Shown: positions 35,191 through 43,737 of the stretch, in pieces
Numbering within the stretch: the first letter of the stretch is position 1
Layout of the letters: each line of letters opens with the position of its first letter
Assembly: GCA_934481515.1 (NCBI GenBank)
Contig: CAKSPO010000001.1
Span: 48,111-112,110, forward strand
Source of the DNA: an uncultured Eubacteriales bacterium
GTDB lineage: Bacteria; Bacillota; Clostridia; Oscillospirales; CAG-272
Length of the DNA: 64,000 bases
Direction: 5' to 3'
Notes under the pieces: model-generated
Told to the model about the DNA's origin: nothing
The model's input: the letters and a program-made list of their open reading frames with translations, nothing else
Databases searched by the model: none
Position numbers and translations under genes: made by a program

Positions 35191-36555
35191 ATGGAGATGG
35201 GCACAACGATCGGCAGTGAAAAGATCGCCGCGCTTTTCGATTCCGGCACATTTGTGGAGACCGGAGCCTATGTGAAAAGAGCAAACGGGGATCTGACCGG
35301 AGTTGTCTGCGGCTACGGCGCAATCGGCGGGAAGCTGGTTTACGCATTCGCACAGGACAGCGACCGGAAAAAGGGTGCGTTTGATGCATTGCAGGCAGAA
35401 AAAATTGCCGCGCTCTATCAGATGGCAATGAAAAACGGTGCGCCGGTGGTCGGTATTTTCGACAGCAACGGGGCAGTGCTTGCGGACGGAGCGGGCGTGA
35501 TGTCTGCCTACGGAAAGCTTTTGAAGGCGGTCAGCGATGCTTCCGGCGTCATCCCGCAGATTGCGGTAATCGACGGCGTTTGCGCAGGCATGGCAGCGAC
35601 TGTTGCCGCAATGTTCGACCTTGTTATTACGGTCAAGGGGCAGTCCAAGCTGTTTGTCAACGCGCCTTTCCTGATCGGAAAAGAGACCGGAAGCGCTGAA
35701 TATGCGGCACATACCGGACTTTCTTCCGTCGTGGTCGGCAGTTCTGCGGAGGCAGGAGCAAAGGTTGCGGAGCTGATTGCACTCCTTCCTTCCAATAACG
35801 AAGAAGGCGTTGTTGCAGAGGATGTCCGGGATGACATCAACCGCGCGGCACTTGTGGAAGACCTTACGGGAGCCGAACTGGTTCGCGCACTTTCCGATGT
35901 CGGACACTTCGTAGAGTTCGGCAGCGAATATGCAACGGAAATGGTGACCGGACTTGCCGTGTTCGGCGGCGTGACCTGCGGTATCGTTGCCAATAACGGC
36001 GCAGTCAATGGAGGAACCATCACTTGCGACGGTGCGAAGAAGGCGGCAAAGCTGATCGGATTCTGCGACAGTTTCTCCATCCCGGTGGTGACGCTTACCG
36101 ACAGCACGGGACTTGAGCTTGGCAGTGCGGCAGAGGGGACACCTTTTGCGGCACAGCTTGGCAAGCTTGCAATGGCGTATGCTTCCGCTGATACCGCAAT
36201 GATTACTGTTGTCACCGGAAAAGCATACGGAGCAGCATTTACGTTGATGGGCTCCAAGGCGCTGGGGGCAGACATGGTTCTGGCATTGCCGGAGTCCGAA
36301 ATCAGCGTAATGGCGCCGGATGCCGCTGTGGCGTTCCTGTGGAATGACCGGATCAGCGAAAAGATCAGCCGCGCGGCGCTGGAAGAAGAGTGGAAAGCGA
36401 AAAATGCAACCCCGGTTGCCGCCGCTGCGGACGGAAGCATTGACGATGTGGTAGATGCCGCAGAACTTCGTCAGCGGATCTGCGCCGCCGTTTATATGCT
36501 GATGATGAAGAACGGTGCAGCGCCCGCACGGAAGCATTGCAATCTTCCGCTGTAA
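35191..36555 (+). CDS. biotin-dependent CoA-type carboxyltransferase subunit (MmdA/PccB-like)
   Basis: 454-residue crotonase-fold carboxyltransferase that moves CO2 between biotin and an acyl-CoA. It has two homologous halves: GAPVVGIFDSNGAVLADG and VCAGMAATVAAMFDLVI in the first, VTLTDSTGLELGSAAEGT and GKAYGAAFTLMGSKALGAD in the second. It is about 50 residues shorter at the N-terminus than typical 510-residue MmdA/PccB. Start ATG 35191 follows GGAGGG; a TTG five codons upstream has no ribosome site. The acyl-CoA (methylmalonyl-, malonyl- or glutaconyl-type) cannot be read from sequence. Confidence 0.88.
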   Translation: MEMGTTIGSEKIAALFDSGTFVETGAYVKRANGDLTGVVCGYGAIGGKLVYAFAQDSDRKKGAFDALQAEKIAALYQMAMKNGAPVVGIFDSNGAVLADGAGVMSAYGKLLKAVSDASGVIPQIAVIDGVCAGMAATVAAMFDLVITVKGQSKLFVNAPFLIGKETGSAEYAAHTGLSSVVVGSSAEAGAKVAELIALLPSNNEEGVVAEDVRDDINRAALVEDLTGAELVRALSDVGHFVEFGSEYATEMVTGLAVFGGVTCGIVANNGAVNGGTITCDGAKKAAKLIGFCDSFSIPVVTLTDSTGLELGSAAEGTPFAAQLGKLAMAYASADTAMITVVTGKAYGAAFTLMGSKALGADMVLALPESEISVMAPDAAVAFLWNDRISEKISRAALEEEWKAKNATPVAAAADGSIDDVVDAAELRQRICAAVYMLMMKNGAAPARKHCNLPL

Positions 36556-36571
36556 GAAACGGGGGGTATTT

Positions 36572-36940
36572 ATGACACAATGGATCGTTGCCGCCGATGC
36601 GATGCGCTTTGGTGAGCGCGCCGCTACGGCGGGAATTGTGACGCTTCAGGGAATGGTCACCATTTTTGTGGTGCTTGCATTGCTTTGGGGCGTGGTGGAA
36701 ATCATGCATCGCGTGATTCACAAAGGGGACAAGAAAGCGGCTGCAGAGCCTGCCGCACAGCCGTTGTCGGTAGCGGAAGCGGAGGAAGCGGTTGTTGCTG
36801 AAGAAGAGGACGACGGAGCCATAGTTGCCGCAATTACCGCGGCAGTGACTGCATTCCGGGCAGAAGAGGGAAGCACCACGGGATTCCGTGTGGTTTCTTT
36901 CCGGAGAGCAGAGCCGGCAATGCGTAAGAAGAGATTTTAA
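36572..36940 (+). CDS. oadG: OadG-like small membrane subunit of the sodium pump decarboxylase
   Basis: 122 residues with one N-terminal membrane helix (about 22-46) and a soluble, Ala/Glu-rich tail ending in a basic stretch (RKKRF). The layout matches the gamma/delta subunit that holds the decarboxylase complex together on the membrane. The tail has GFRVVSFRR near the end. Start ATG 36572 follows GGGGGGT. Assigned from features and position between the carboxyltransferase and the biotin carrier. Confidence 0.8.
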   Translation: MTQWIVAADAMRFGERAATAGIVTLQGMVTIFVVLALLWGVVEIMHRVIHKGDKKAAAEPAAQPLSVAEAEEAVVAEEEDDGAIVAAITAAVTAFRAEEGSTTGFRVVSFRRAEPAMRKKRF

Positions 36941-36962
36941 TGCCTGATCGAATCAATTGTCC

Positions 36963-36990
36963 GAGAATAATAATTTGAGAATAATAATTG
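36963..36990 (+). repeat. 14-base tandem duplication between oadG and the biotin carrier gene
   Basis: GAGAATAATAATTT (36963-36976) is followed at once by GAGAATAATAATTG (36977-36990). AT-rich; it lengthens the gap without adding a gene. Confidence 0.8.
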
Positions 36991-37021
36991 AAGAAAGGTA
37001 ACCAGAAACAAGGTAAATATC

Positions 37022-37399
37022 ATGAAAAACTATCGCGTTACAGTCAATGGCGTCGCATACGACGTATCTGTAGAAGAGACCTCTGCCGGAGCGGTTGCTG
37101 CCGCTCCGGTTGCTCCGGTTGCTCCGGTTGCTCCCAAGGCTCCTGCTGCCGCTCCGAAGAAGGCGGCTCCTGCCGGAAAAGCCGGTGCTACCGTTGTCAA
37201 GGCACCGATGCCCGGTACGCTTGTCAAAGTCAATGTCAAGCCGGGGGATGCCGTCAAGCGCGGTGACGTGCTCTGCGTACTGGAAGCTATGAAGATGGAG
37301 AACGATATCATGGCTCCCGCCGACGGTGTCGTTGCTACCGTGGATGCCACAAAGGGCGCATCCGTTGCAACGGATGCGGTTCTTGTCACGCTCAACTGA
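37022..37399 (+). CDS. biotin carrier protein of the decarboxylase complex
   Basis: 125 residues: a short N-terminal beta part, an Ala/Pro linker (about 27-55) with in-register repeats of Val-Ala-Pro, and a biotinyl domain with LEAMKMEN, the lysine of which is biotinylated. The swinging domain should serve both carboxyltransferases encoded on either side. The linker DNA shows a ninefold-unit repeat (CTCCGGTTG) that may slip in length between strains. Confidence 0.95.
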   Translation: MKNYRVTVNGVAYDVSVEETSAGAVAAAPVAPVAPVAPKAPAAAPKKAAPAGKAGATVVKAPMPGTLVKVNVKPGDAVKRGDVLCVLEAMKMENDIMAPADGVVATVDATKGASVATDAVLVTLN

Positions 37400-37445
37400 T
37401 TTCCTCGACCGGAAACGGATTTTCTGAAAGAAAGGAAATACTCTC

Positions 37446-38639
37446 ATGAATTTGTTGGATAGTATCCAAAGCTTTCTTGAGTCAACGGGCGTTGCGCAGA
37501 TGTTTGCGGACGGAGGGGTCGGTGCGCTCAAAACGCTGATTATGTTCGTCATCGCCGGTGTTCTGGTTTATCTGGCATTGGCGCGCGGATTTGAGCCGCT
37601 TTTGTTGCTTCCCATCGCCATCGGCGTGCTGTTGACCAATATCCCCGGTATTTCGCTGTTCCATTCCGAATGGTACATGGTTCCCGGACAGATCGATTAT
37701 GTGAATATTCTGAACCACGGAGAACTGCTGGACATCCTTTATATCGGTGTCAAGACCGGATTTTATCCCTGTATGATCTTTATCGGCATCGGAGCGATGA
37801 CCGATTTCACACCTTTGATTTCCAATCCGAAAAGCCTTCTGATCGGTGCCGGCGCACAGCTCGGCGTGTTTGTGGCGTTTTCCGGGGCACTGCTGTCTAC
37901 GCTGTTCACTCCTGCAGAAGCCGCGTCCATCGGTATCATCGGCGGAGCCGACGGGCCGACGGCAATTTACGTGACCAAAACACTGGCACCCGCCCTGCTC
38001 GGAGCCATTGCCATCGCGGCATATTCCTACATGGCACTGATCCCGATGATTCAACCGCCGATCATGCGCCTGATGACCAACGAAAAAGAGCGCAAGATCA
38101 AGATGAGCGATCTGCGCCCGGTGACCAAGCTGGAGAAGGTGATGTTCCCGCTGGTCGTAACCCTGATCGTCGGTCTGGTGGTGCCTTCGGCACTGTCCCT
38201 GATCGGGTGTCTGATGTTCGGTAACATTCTGAATGTCTGCGGCGTAACCGACCGTCTCTCCAAAACCGTACAGAACGGTTTGATGAACGCCATTACCGTC
38301 TGCCTCGGAATTTCCGTCGGAGCAACGGCAAAGGCGGCGACCTTCCTCGACCTGAAAACGCTCGGCATCATTGCGCTGGGTCTGGTTGCATTCTGCATTT
38401 CCACCTTCGGCGGACTTCTTACCGCCAAGATTATGTGCAAGCTGACCGGCGGTAAGATCAATCCGCTGATCGGTTCTGCCGGTGTTTCCGCTGTTCCGAT
38501 GGCGGCGCGTGTTTCACAGAGAGAAGGACAGAAGGCGGATCCCTCCAACTTCCTTTTGATGCACGCCATGGGACCGAACGTTGCGGGTGTCATCGGTTCT
38601 GCGGTTGCGGCAGGCGTTCTGCTTGCTTGCTTTGCTTAA
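37446..38639 (+). CDS. oadB: sodium-pumping decarboxylase beta subunit
   Basis: 397-residue membrane protein that decarboxylates carboxybiotin and pumps Na+ out. About nine to eleven hydrophobic helices. Conserved blocks are SLFHSEWYM near residue 60, GGADGPTAIYVTK (the Na+-site loop, about 167-179), and GSAGVSAVPMAARVSQ. Length is normal for OadB/MmdB/GcdB. Ribosome site GAAAGGAAA. It is the shared pump of the cluster, whichever carboxyltransferase feeds it. Confidence 0.95.
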   Translation: MNLLDSIQSFLESTGVAQMFADGGVGALKTLIMFVIAGVLVYLALARGFEPLLLLPIAIGVLLTNIPGISLFHSEWYMVPGQIDYVNILNHGELLDILYIGVKTGFYPCMIFIGIGAMTDFTPLISNPKSLLIGAGAQLGVFVAFSGALLSTLFTPAEAASIGIIGGADGPTAIYVTKTLAPALLGAIAIAAYSYMALIPMIQPPIMRLMTNEKERKIKMSDLRPVTKLEKVMFPLVVTLIVGLVVPSALSLIGCLMFGNILNVCGVTDRLSKTVQNGLMNAITVCLGISVGATAKAATFLDLKTLGIIALGLVAFCISTFGGLLTAKIMCKLTGGKINPLIGSAGVSAVPMAARVSQREGQKADPSNFLLMHAMGPNVAGVIGSAVAAGVLLACFA

Positions 38640-38663
38640 TTTCTTTGAGAATGGAGAAATCAT

Positions 38664-40061
38664 ATGTCGAAAGTAAAAATTACGGAAACTGTCCTCCGCG
38701 ATTCGCATCAGTCCCTGATTGCAACCCGGATGACCACCGAAGAAATGCTCCCGATTCTGGAGCAAATGGATAAGGTCGGATACCATTCTCTGGAGGCATG
38801 GGGAGGCGCTACCTTTGATGCCTGCATGCGTTTTCTGAATGAGGATCCGTGGGAAAGACTGCGCAAGATTCGCGAGAGAGTCAAGAACACAAAGTTGCAA
38901 ATGCTCTTCCGCGGACAGAATATCCTCGGCTATCGTCACTATTCCGATGACGTGGTGGAATACTTCGTACAGAAGTCGATTGCAAACGGCATCGACATCA
39001 TCCGGATTTTCGATGCATTGAACGATCCCCGCAACCTGCGTACCGCCATCAACGCAACCAAAAAAGAGGGCGGACACGTTCAGGCGGCGTTCTCCTATAC
39101 CACAGGTCCTGTTTATACCATGGAGTATTATTCCAAGTATGCCAAGGAGCTGGAGGAGATGGGAGCGGATTCTATCTGCATCAAGGATATGGCTGGCTTG
39201 CTTAAGCCGTATGATGCGTATGACCTGGTAAAGACGCTGAAGGAGTCCGTCAAGGTTCCGATTCAGCTTCATACCCACTATACCGCAGGACTTGCTTCCA
39301 TGACCCTGCTCAAGGCAGTGGAAGCCGGCGTGGATGTCATCGACACCGCAATTTCCCCGATGGCAATGGGAACCTCTCAGCCGCCGACAGAATCCATGGT
39401 TGCCGCTTTGCAGGGAACTCAGTGGGATACCGGCATCAAGCTGACCGATCTGGATGTCATCACTAAGTATTTCACGCCTCTGCGTGAGAAGTACCTTGCA
39501 AGCGGACTCCTCAACCCCAAGGCACTGAAGGTGGATGTCAACGCGCTTGTTTACCAGGTCCCGGGCGGAATGCTCTCCAACCTGATGAGCCAGCTTGCAC
39601 AGGCAGGCAAGTCCGACCAGCTGACAGCGGTTCTGGAAGAGGTTCCGCGCGTCAGAGCAGATGTCGGCTATCCTCCGCTCGTGACGCCTTCCTCCCAGAT
39701 CGTCGGAACACAGGCAGTGTTCAATGTCATCATGGGCGAGAGATACAAGACCGTCACCAAGGAATTTAAGGGAATTGTCCGCGGCGAATACGGTAAGACC
39801 CCTGTGCCGATTGATCCTGCTTTTGTAAAGAAGATCATCGGAGACGAGAAACCGATCACCTACCGCCCGGCGGACGCGCTCAAGCCGGAACTGGAACAGC
39901 TCCGCCGCGAGATTGCACCGTACATGGAGCAGGAAGAGGACGTCCTCTCTTATGCGTTGTTCCCGGAGGTTTCCAAGAAGTTCTTTGAGTACCGCAAGGC
40001 AAAGAAGTATCATCTGGACGCCGAGAATTCCGATCCCGCCAACGGCGTTCACGCCATCTGA
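38664..40061 (+). CDS. oadA: oxaloacetate decarboxylase alpha / pyruvate carboxyltransferase subunit (no biotin domain)
   Basis: 465-residue TIM-barrel carboxyltransferase that moves CO2 between oxaloacetate/pyruvate and biotin. Markers are TVLRDSHQSLIATRM (metal Asp), ICIKDMAG (carbamylated Lys) and LHTHYTAGLA (metal His). It ends after the barrel and PYC-OADA part; the biotinyl domain usual in OadA is absent and is supplied by the separate carrier gene. Comparable to the 5S subunit of propionibacterial transcarboxylase. Followed by two hairpins. Confidence 0.93.
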   Translation: MSKVKITETVLRDSHQSLIATRMTTEEMLPILEQMDKVGYHSLEAWGGATFDACMRFLNEDPWERLRKIRERVKNTKLQMLFRGQNILGYRHYSDDVVEYFVQKSIANGIDIIRIFDALNDPRNLRTAINATKKEGGHVQAAFSYTTGPVYTMEYYSKYAKELEEMGADSICIKDMAGLLKPYDAYDLVKTLKESVKVPIQLHTHYTAGLASMTLLKAVEAGVDVIDTAISPMAMGTSQPPTESMVAALQGTQWDTGIKLTDLDVITKYFTPLREKYLASGLLNPKALKVDVNALVYQVPGGMLSNLMSQLAQAGKSDQLTAVLEEVPRVRADVGYPPLVTPSSQIVGTQAVFNVIMGERYKTVTKEFKGIVRGEYGKTPVPIDPAFVKKIIGDEKPITYRPADALKPELEQLRREIAPYMEQEEDVLSYALFPEVSKKFFEYRKAKKYHLDAENSDPANGVHAI

Positions 40062-40080
40062 CACAAACGGCAGAACCGAC

Positions 40081-40111
40081 AAGGCGTACACTTTCAGATT
40101 GTGCACGCCTT
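40081..40111 (+). terminator. first hairpin after oadA
   Basis: AAGGCGTACAC / GTGCACGCCTT stem with one mismatch; lacks a strong T-run, so it may be an mRNA-stabilising 3' end. Confidence 0.45.
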
Positions 40112-40130
40112 GATCGAAAGCCGCAAGAGA

Positions 40131-40172
40131 AAAGCTCCCGCAAACCGTTTTCTGGTTTGCGGGAGCTTTTTT
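40131..40172. terminator. main terminator after the pump cluster
   Basis: Perfect AAAGCTCCCGCAAACC stem and complement with a short TTTTC-like loop, then TTTTTT. A-rich on the other side, so it could also serve the convergent mgtE. Confidence 0.92.
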
Positions 40173-40230
40173 GATTGTTTTTGAATTTTTTCCGGAGGCG
40201 CGGAGAGTTATGAGGAGTTTTGCATTTTCT

Positions 40231-41649
40231 TCAGAAGTGAAGAATAGAGGACGCGATCCGGAAATAGATAATCAGCGTGACCGTATCTACAATGGTCGTG
40301 ATAAACGGACTTGCCATCACGGCAGGGTCAAATCCTACCCGTTTTGCGCCAAGCGGCAGAAGCGTTCCGACCAGTTTTGCAAAGAGAATCGCAAAGAATA
40401 CGGTCAGGGCAATGATCAGTGCAACCAGAAGATTGTTCTGTGTATCTCCGTTTTCCAGAATCGTTGTTGCATGGAACCGGAAATCAACCGCCATAACCTT
40501 GACGAAGGTGGCGGCGGCAATGGTAACGCCGCAAAGCAGACCGACACGGAATTCCTTCCACAAGACCCGGAAAACGTCCCGCATCCCGATTTCACCAAGT
40601 GAAAGACCACGGATAATGGTTACGGAGGACTGTCCACCGGCATTTCCGCCGGTGTCCATCAGCATCGGGAAGAAGGCGGTCAAAATGGCATACGTACCGA
40701 TTGCGGCTTCATAGTGCGTGATGATTGTGCTGGTAAAGGTGGCGGAGACCATCAAAAGAAGCAACCACGGAATCCGTTTTTTCCAGGTTTCAAAAACACC
40801 GGTTTTCAGGTACGGCTTGTCTGACGGCAAAATTGCCGCCATTTTTTCGATGTCCTCGGTTGCCTCGGTTTCCAATACGTCCAAAGCGTCGTCTACGGTA
40901 ACGATTCCGACAAGGCGCTTTTCTTTGTCCACAATGGGAAGAGCCAGAAGGTCGTAGTGGGAGATCATGTTTGCCACGACCTCCCGGTCGTCCTGCGTAG
41001 AGGCGTAGAGGACATTTTCATCCATGATGTCAGCAATAATTTCGTTCGGCTGTGCAAATAGGAGCCGCTTGAGCGGAACCACGCCTTCCAGAATTCGTGC
41101 ACTGTCCGTTACGTAGGCGACATAAACCGTTTCCTTGTCAAGTCCGATTTTGCGGATCCGTGCGATCGCTTCCGCACACGTCATATCTTTTCTCAGGTCA
41201 ATGAACTCACTGGTCATGACGCTTCCGGCGCTGTCCTCCGGATAGGAAAGAAAACGGTTGATTTCACTCCTTGTTTCCGGCGTCGCGCTTTTCATGATTC
41301 GCTTGACTACACTGGCGGGCATTTCTTCCAGCATGTCGATGGTATCGTCCAGATAAAGTTCCTCCAGCATGTCGGAAATTTCGCGATCCGACATCCCCTG
41401 GATGATCGCCTGCTGTTGCTCCGGCTCCAGCTCCGCAAAAATTTCGGCGGCGGTATCTTTTTTCAAAAGGCGGAAAACGATTGCCATTCGCTTTTCCGGA
41501 AGGGAAGCCAGAAAATCCGCGGCATCCACCGGGTTCAGATCATCCAGCCGGTGCATGAATTCGGAATAATGCCGATTATCCAGAAGATTCAGGAGTTCTT
41601 CTGAAAAAGCAGCGTTTTTTTCTGAAAAAGCAGCGTTTTTTTCTGCCAT
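40231..41649 (-). CDS. mgtE: magnesium transporter MgtE
   Basis: Mg2+-gated Mg2+ channel/transporter of 472 residues. Acidic N-terminal superhelical domain (LDDLNPVDAADFLASLPE onward), two CBS domains (about 135-260), a plug helix, then five membrane helices with PMLMDTGGNAGGQSS and a final membrane segment. Start ATG 41649 follows AAAGGAGG. The first 20 residues contain a 7-residue tandem duplication. No M-box Mg2+ riboswitch is visible; the gene follows the phosphomutase by 51 bases. Confidence 0.96.
   Translation of the reverse strand: MAEKNAAFSEKNAAFSEELLNLLDNRHYSEFMHRLDDLNPVDAADFLASLPEKRMAIVFRLLKKDTAAEIFAELEPEQQQAIIQGMSDREISDMLEELYLDDTIDMLEEMPASVVKRIMKSATPETRSEINRFLSYPEDSAGSVMTSEFIDLRKDMTCAEAIARIRKIGLDKETVYVAYVTDSARILEGVVPLKRLLFAQPNEIIADIMDENVLYASTQDDREVVANMISHYDLLALPIVDKEKRLVGIVTVDDALDVLETEATEDIEKMAAILPSDKPYLKTGVFETWKKRIPWLLLLMVSATFTSTIITHYEAAIGTYAILTAFFPMLMDTGGNAGGQSSVTIIRGLSLGEIGMRDVFRVLWKEFRVGLLCGVTIAAATFVKVMAVDFRFHATTILENGDTQNNLLVALIIALTVFFAILFAKLVGTLLPLGAKRVGFDPAVMASPFITTIVDTVTLIIYFRIASSILHF
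41601..41642 (-). repeat. 21-bp in-frame tandem duplication in mgtE
   Basis: Two identical 21-base units (41601-41621 and 41622-41642) encode the same seven residues (EKNAAFS) twice at the N-terminus of MgtE. Each unit contains runs of T, a likely slippage or duplication product. Confidence 0.92.
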
Positions 41650-41700
41650 GGGCAAATACCTCCTTTGTCAAAGGATTCTGGCACTGCCTCCCGATCCGAT

Positions 41701-43416
41701 TTATACGAGGGAAGCGAGTGTGGACTGATATGCCGCAAGCTTTTGCTCCGCCTCGGCGGTATCCTTCGCCTGCAGCATATAGTAGTATTTGATCTTCGGT
41801 TCTGTTCCGGAGGGACGGGCAACAATCACATCTCCGTTTTCCAGCCGGTAATAAAGCACATTGGAGGAGGGCAGTCCGGTCGGACGTGTTTCTCCGTTTT
41901 CCGTGATGATCCCGGTCAGATAATCCCCGACCAAGGTCACGGGAACCTCACCGAACATCCGCGGAGGATGATTGCGGAGCCGGTTCATCAGGTTGTTCAT
42001 CCGTTCCGCGCCGTCCAGCCCCTCCATATAGACCTCCCGGTTGGTCTCATAGCAGAAGCCATATTTTTGGAACAAAGCGTTCAGCGCGTCAGAAAGCGTC
42101 ATACCCTTTGCTTTGTAGAACGCGGTCATCTCACAGATCAGCATGGAAGCCACCACGGCATCCTTGTCCCGCGCATAGGTTCCCTTCAGATAGCCATAGC
42201 TTTCTTCAAAGCCGAAGAGGAAGGAGCCGTCCCCGGTTTTTTCGTAATTTTTGATGACCTCACCGATGAATTTGAAGCCGGTGAGCACGTTGTGCATTTT
42301 CACACCGTTTGCCGCACAGATTTTTGCGGCAAGCTCGGAGGTAACGATGCTTTTTACCACATAGGGATGCGGCGGCATCGTGCCGGTTTCCCGGTAAGCG
42401 GTGATAATATAGTCCACCAAGAGCGCTCCCATCTGGTTTCCGGTGATCGCAACAAAGCTTCCGTCCCGTGTCCGGGTCATGGCTCCCACCCGGTCTGCGT
42501 CCGGATCCGTTGCGATAATCAGATCGGAACCGACACGGTCGGCAAGCCGGATTCCGAGCGTAAAGGCTTCCGGGTACTCCGGATTTGGTTTTTTCACGGT
42601 CGGGAAGTTTCCGTCAATGACCATCTGCTCGTCCACTGTATACAGGTGCTTCAGACCGATGCGGCGCATGATCTCCGGAACCAACCGGTATCCGGTTCCA
42701 TGCAACGGAGAATAAACGATTTTCAGCTCTTCCGCAACCTTTTCGACCGCAGAAGGATTGACCGCCTGCTGACGGACTGCATTCAGATATTTCTCGTCCA
42801 TTTCCGCACCGATCAGACGAATGATGCCGGATTTGAGCGCGGCATCGTAGTCCGTAAGGCGGACATCCGCAAAAATATCCAAACGGTCAATCGCGGCGGA
42901 CACCGTGTCGGCGTGCTCCGGCGGAAGCTGAGCACCGTCATCCCAATAAGCCTTGTAGCCGTTGTATTCCTTTGGGTTGTGCGAAGCAGTGATGTTGATT
43001 CCGGCAACGCAGTGCAGTTCACGAAGCGCAAAGGAAAGCTCCGGAGTCGGACGAAGCGCATCGAAAAGATAGACCTGAATTCCGTTGGCAGAGAGCACCC
43101 GTGCCGCGGTTTCGGCAAAGAGACGGGAGTTATTCCGGCAGTCGTAGGCAATTGCCACACCGTCCTTTTCTCTGCCTTCTCCGAGAATCAGGGAAGCCAG
43201 ACCTTGGGTTGCATGTGCCACGGTATGGCGGTTCATCGCATTGAGTCCTGTTTTCATGGTGCCGCGCAGACCGGCAGTACCAAAGGTCAGCCCGTGAGTA
43301 AAGCGAAGCTCCAACTCTTTTTCGTCCTCTGCAATGGATTGCAGCTCGGCTTTTTCTTCCTCGGAGAGTGCATCGGAGTGCAACCATTTCCGGTAATTTT
43401 CAAGGTATTGTTTCAT
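41701..43416 (-). CDS. phosphoglucomutase/phosphomannomutase (alpha-D-phosphohexomutase)
   Basis: Interconverts hexose 1- and 6-phosphates through a phosphoserine. 571 residues from the ATG at 43416 (site AAAAAGGAG). It has LTFGTAGLRG near residue 45, ITASHNPKEYNGYK with catalytic Ser, the metal loop DPDADRVG, sugar-binding GFEESYGYL, and phosphate-binding RPSGTEPKIKYY. Length and motifs match the PgcA type that feeds UDP-glucose synthesis. Glucose versus mannose preference is open. Confidence 0.94.
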   Translation of the reverse strand: MKQYLENYRKWLHSDALSEEEKAELQSIAEDEKELELRFTHGLTFGTAGLRGTMKTGLNAMNRHTVAHATQGLASLILGEGREKDGVAIAYDCRNNSRLFAETAARVLSANGIQVYLFDALRPTPELSFALRELHCVAGINITASHNPKEYNGYKAYWDDGAQLPPEHADTVSAAIDRLDIFADVRLTDYDAALKSGIIRLIGAEMDEKYLNAVRQQAVNPSAVEKVAEELKIVYSPLHGTGYRLVPEIMRRIGLKHLYTVDEQMVIDGNFPTVKKPNPEYPEAFTLGIRLADRVGSDLIIATDPDADRVGAMTRTRDGSFVAITGNQMGALLVDYIITAYRETGTMPPHPYVVKSIVTSELAAKICAANGVKMHNVLTGFKFIGEVIKNYEKTGDGSFLFGFEESYGYLKGTYARDKDAVVASMLICEMTAFYKAKGMTLSDALNALFQKYGFCYETNREVYMEGLDGAERMNNLMNRLRNHPPRMFGEVPVTLVGDYLTGIITENGETRPTGLPSSNVLYYRLENGDVIVARPSGTEPKIKYYYMLQAKDTAEAEQKLAAYQSTLASLV

Positions 43417-43480
43417 TGGCGTCTCCTTTTTCAAAAAATGTTTGACCGTTCCTGCCTGCATGGCACAGGTACATTTTACG

Positions 43481-43735
43481 TTATTTGTTTTCCAGATATG
43501 CGCGAAGCGCATTGGCAAGCTGGTCCGGACAGGAAGTAGGCTTCATACCGCAGCGGATGCCGGAAAGACGCTCAATGGCTTCCTCTACCTTCATGCCTTT
43601 GATGAGTGCGGCGACGCCCTGCGTATTTCCGGCGCATCCGCCGTGAAAAACGACCTCGCGGATAATTCCGTCCTCTACGGAAATATCAATGCTGCGGGAA
43701 CAGACACCGCTGGTTTTGTAGCTGAACTGATCCAT
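43481..43735 (-). CDS. TSCPD domain-containing protein
   Basis: 84-residue protein of the TIGR03905 type. It has YKTSGVCSRSIDI, VVFHGGCAGNTQGVAALIKG and the name-giving TSCPDQLANALR near the C-terminus; the three conserved Cys positions suggest metal binding. Related domains occur at the end of some ribonucleotide reductases. Function as a stand-alone protein is unknown. Start 43735 is preferred because AAAAAGGAG lies upstream; it directly follows the prephenate-dehydratase-like gene. Confidence 0.88.
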   Translation of the reverse strand: MDQFSYKTSGVCSRSIDISVEDGIIREVVFHGGCAGNTQGVAALIKGMKVEEAIERLSGIRCGMKPTSCPDQLANALRAYLENK

Positions 43736-43737
43736 GG

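Noticed and set aside
37107..37135. Short repeats considered as a CRISPR or VNTR array
   Set aside because: They are in-frame codon repeats of the Ala/Pro linker in the biotin carrier; no spacers are present.
41650..41700. M-box Mg2+ riboswitch in front of mgtE
   Set aside because: Only 51 bases separate mgtE from the upstream gene; too short and with no matching structure.
41665..43539. 624-codon plus-strand open frame opposite the phosphomutase
   Set aside because: It is antisense to a gene with full catalytic motifs and encodes a Cys/His/Arg-rich product without any family.
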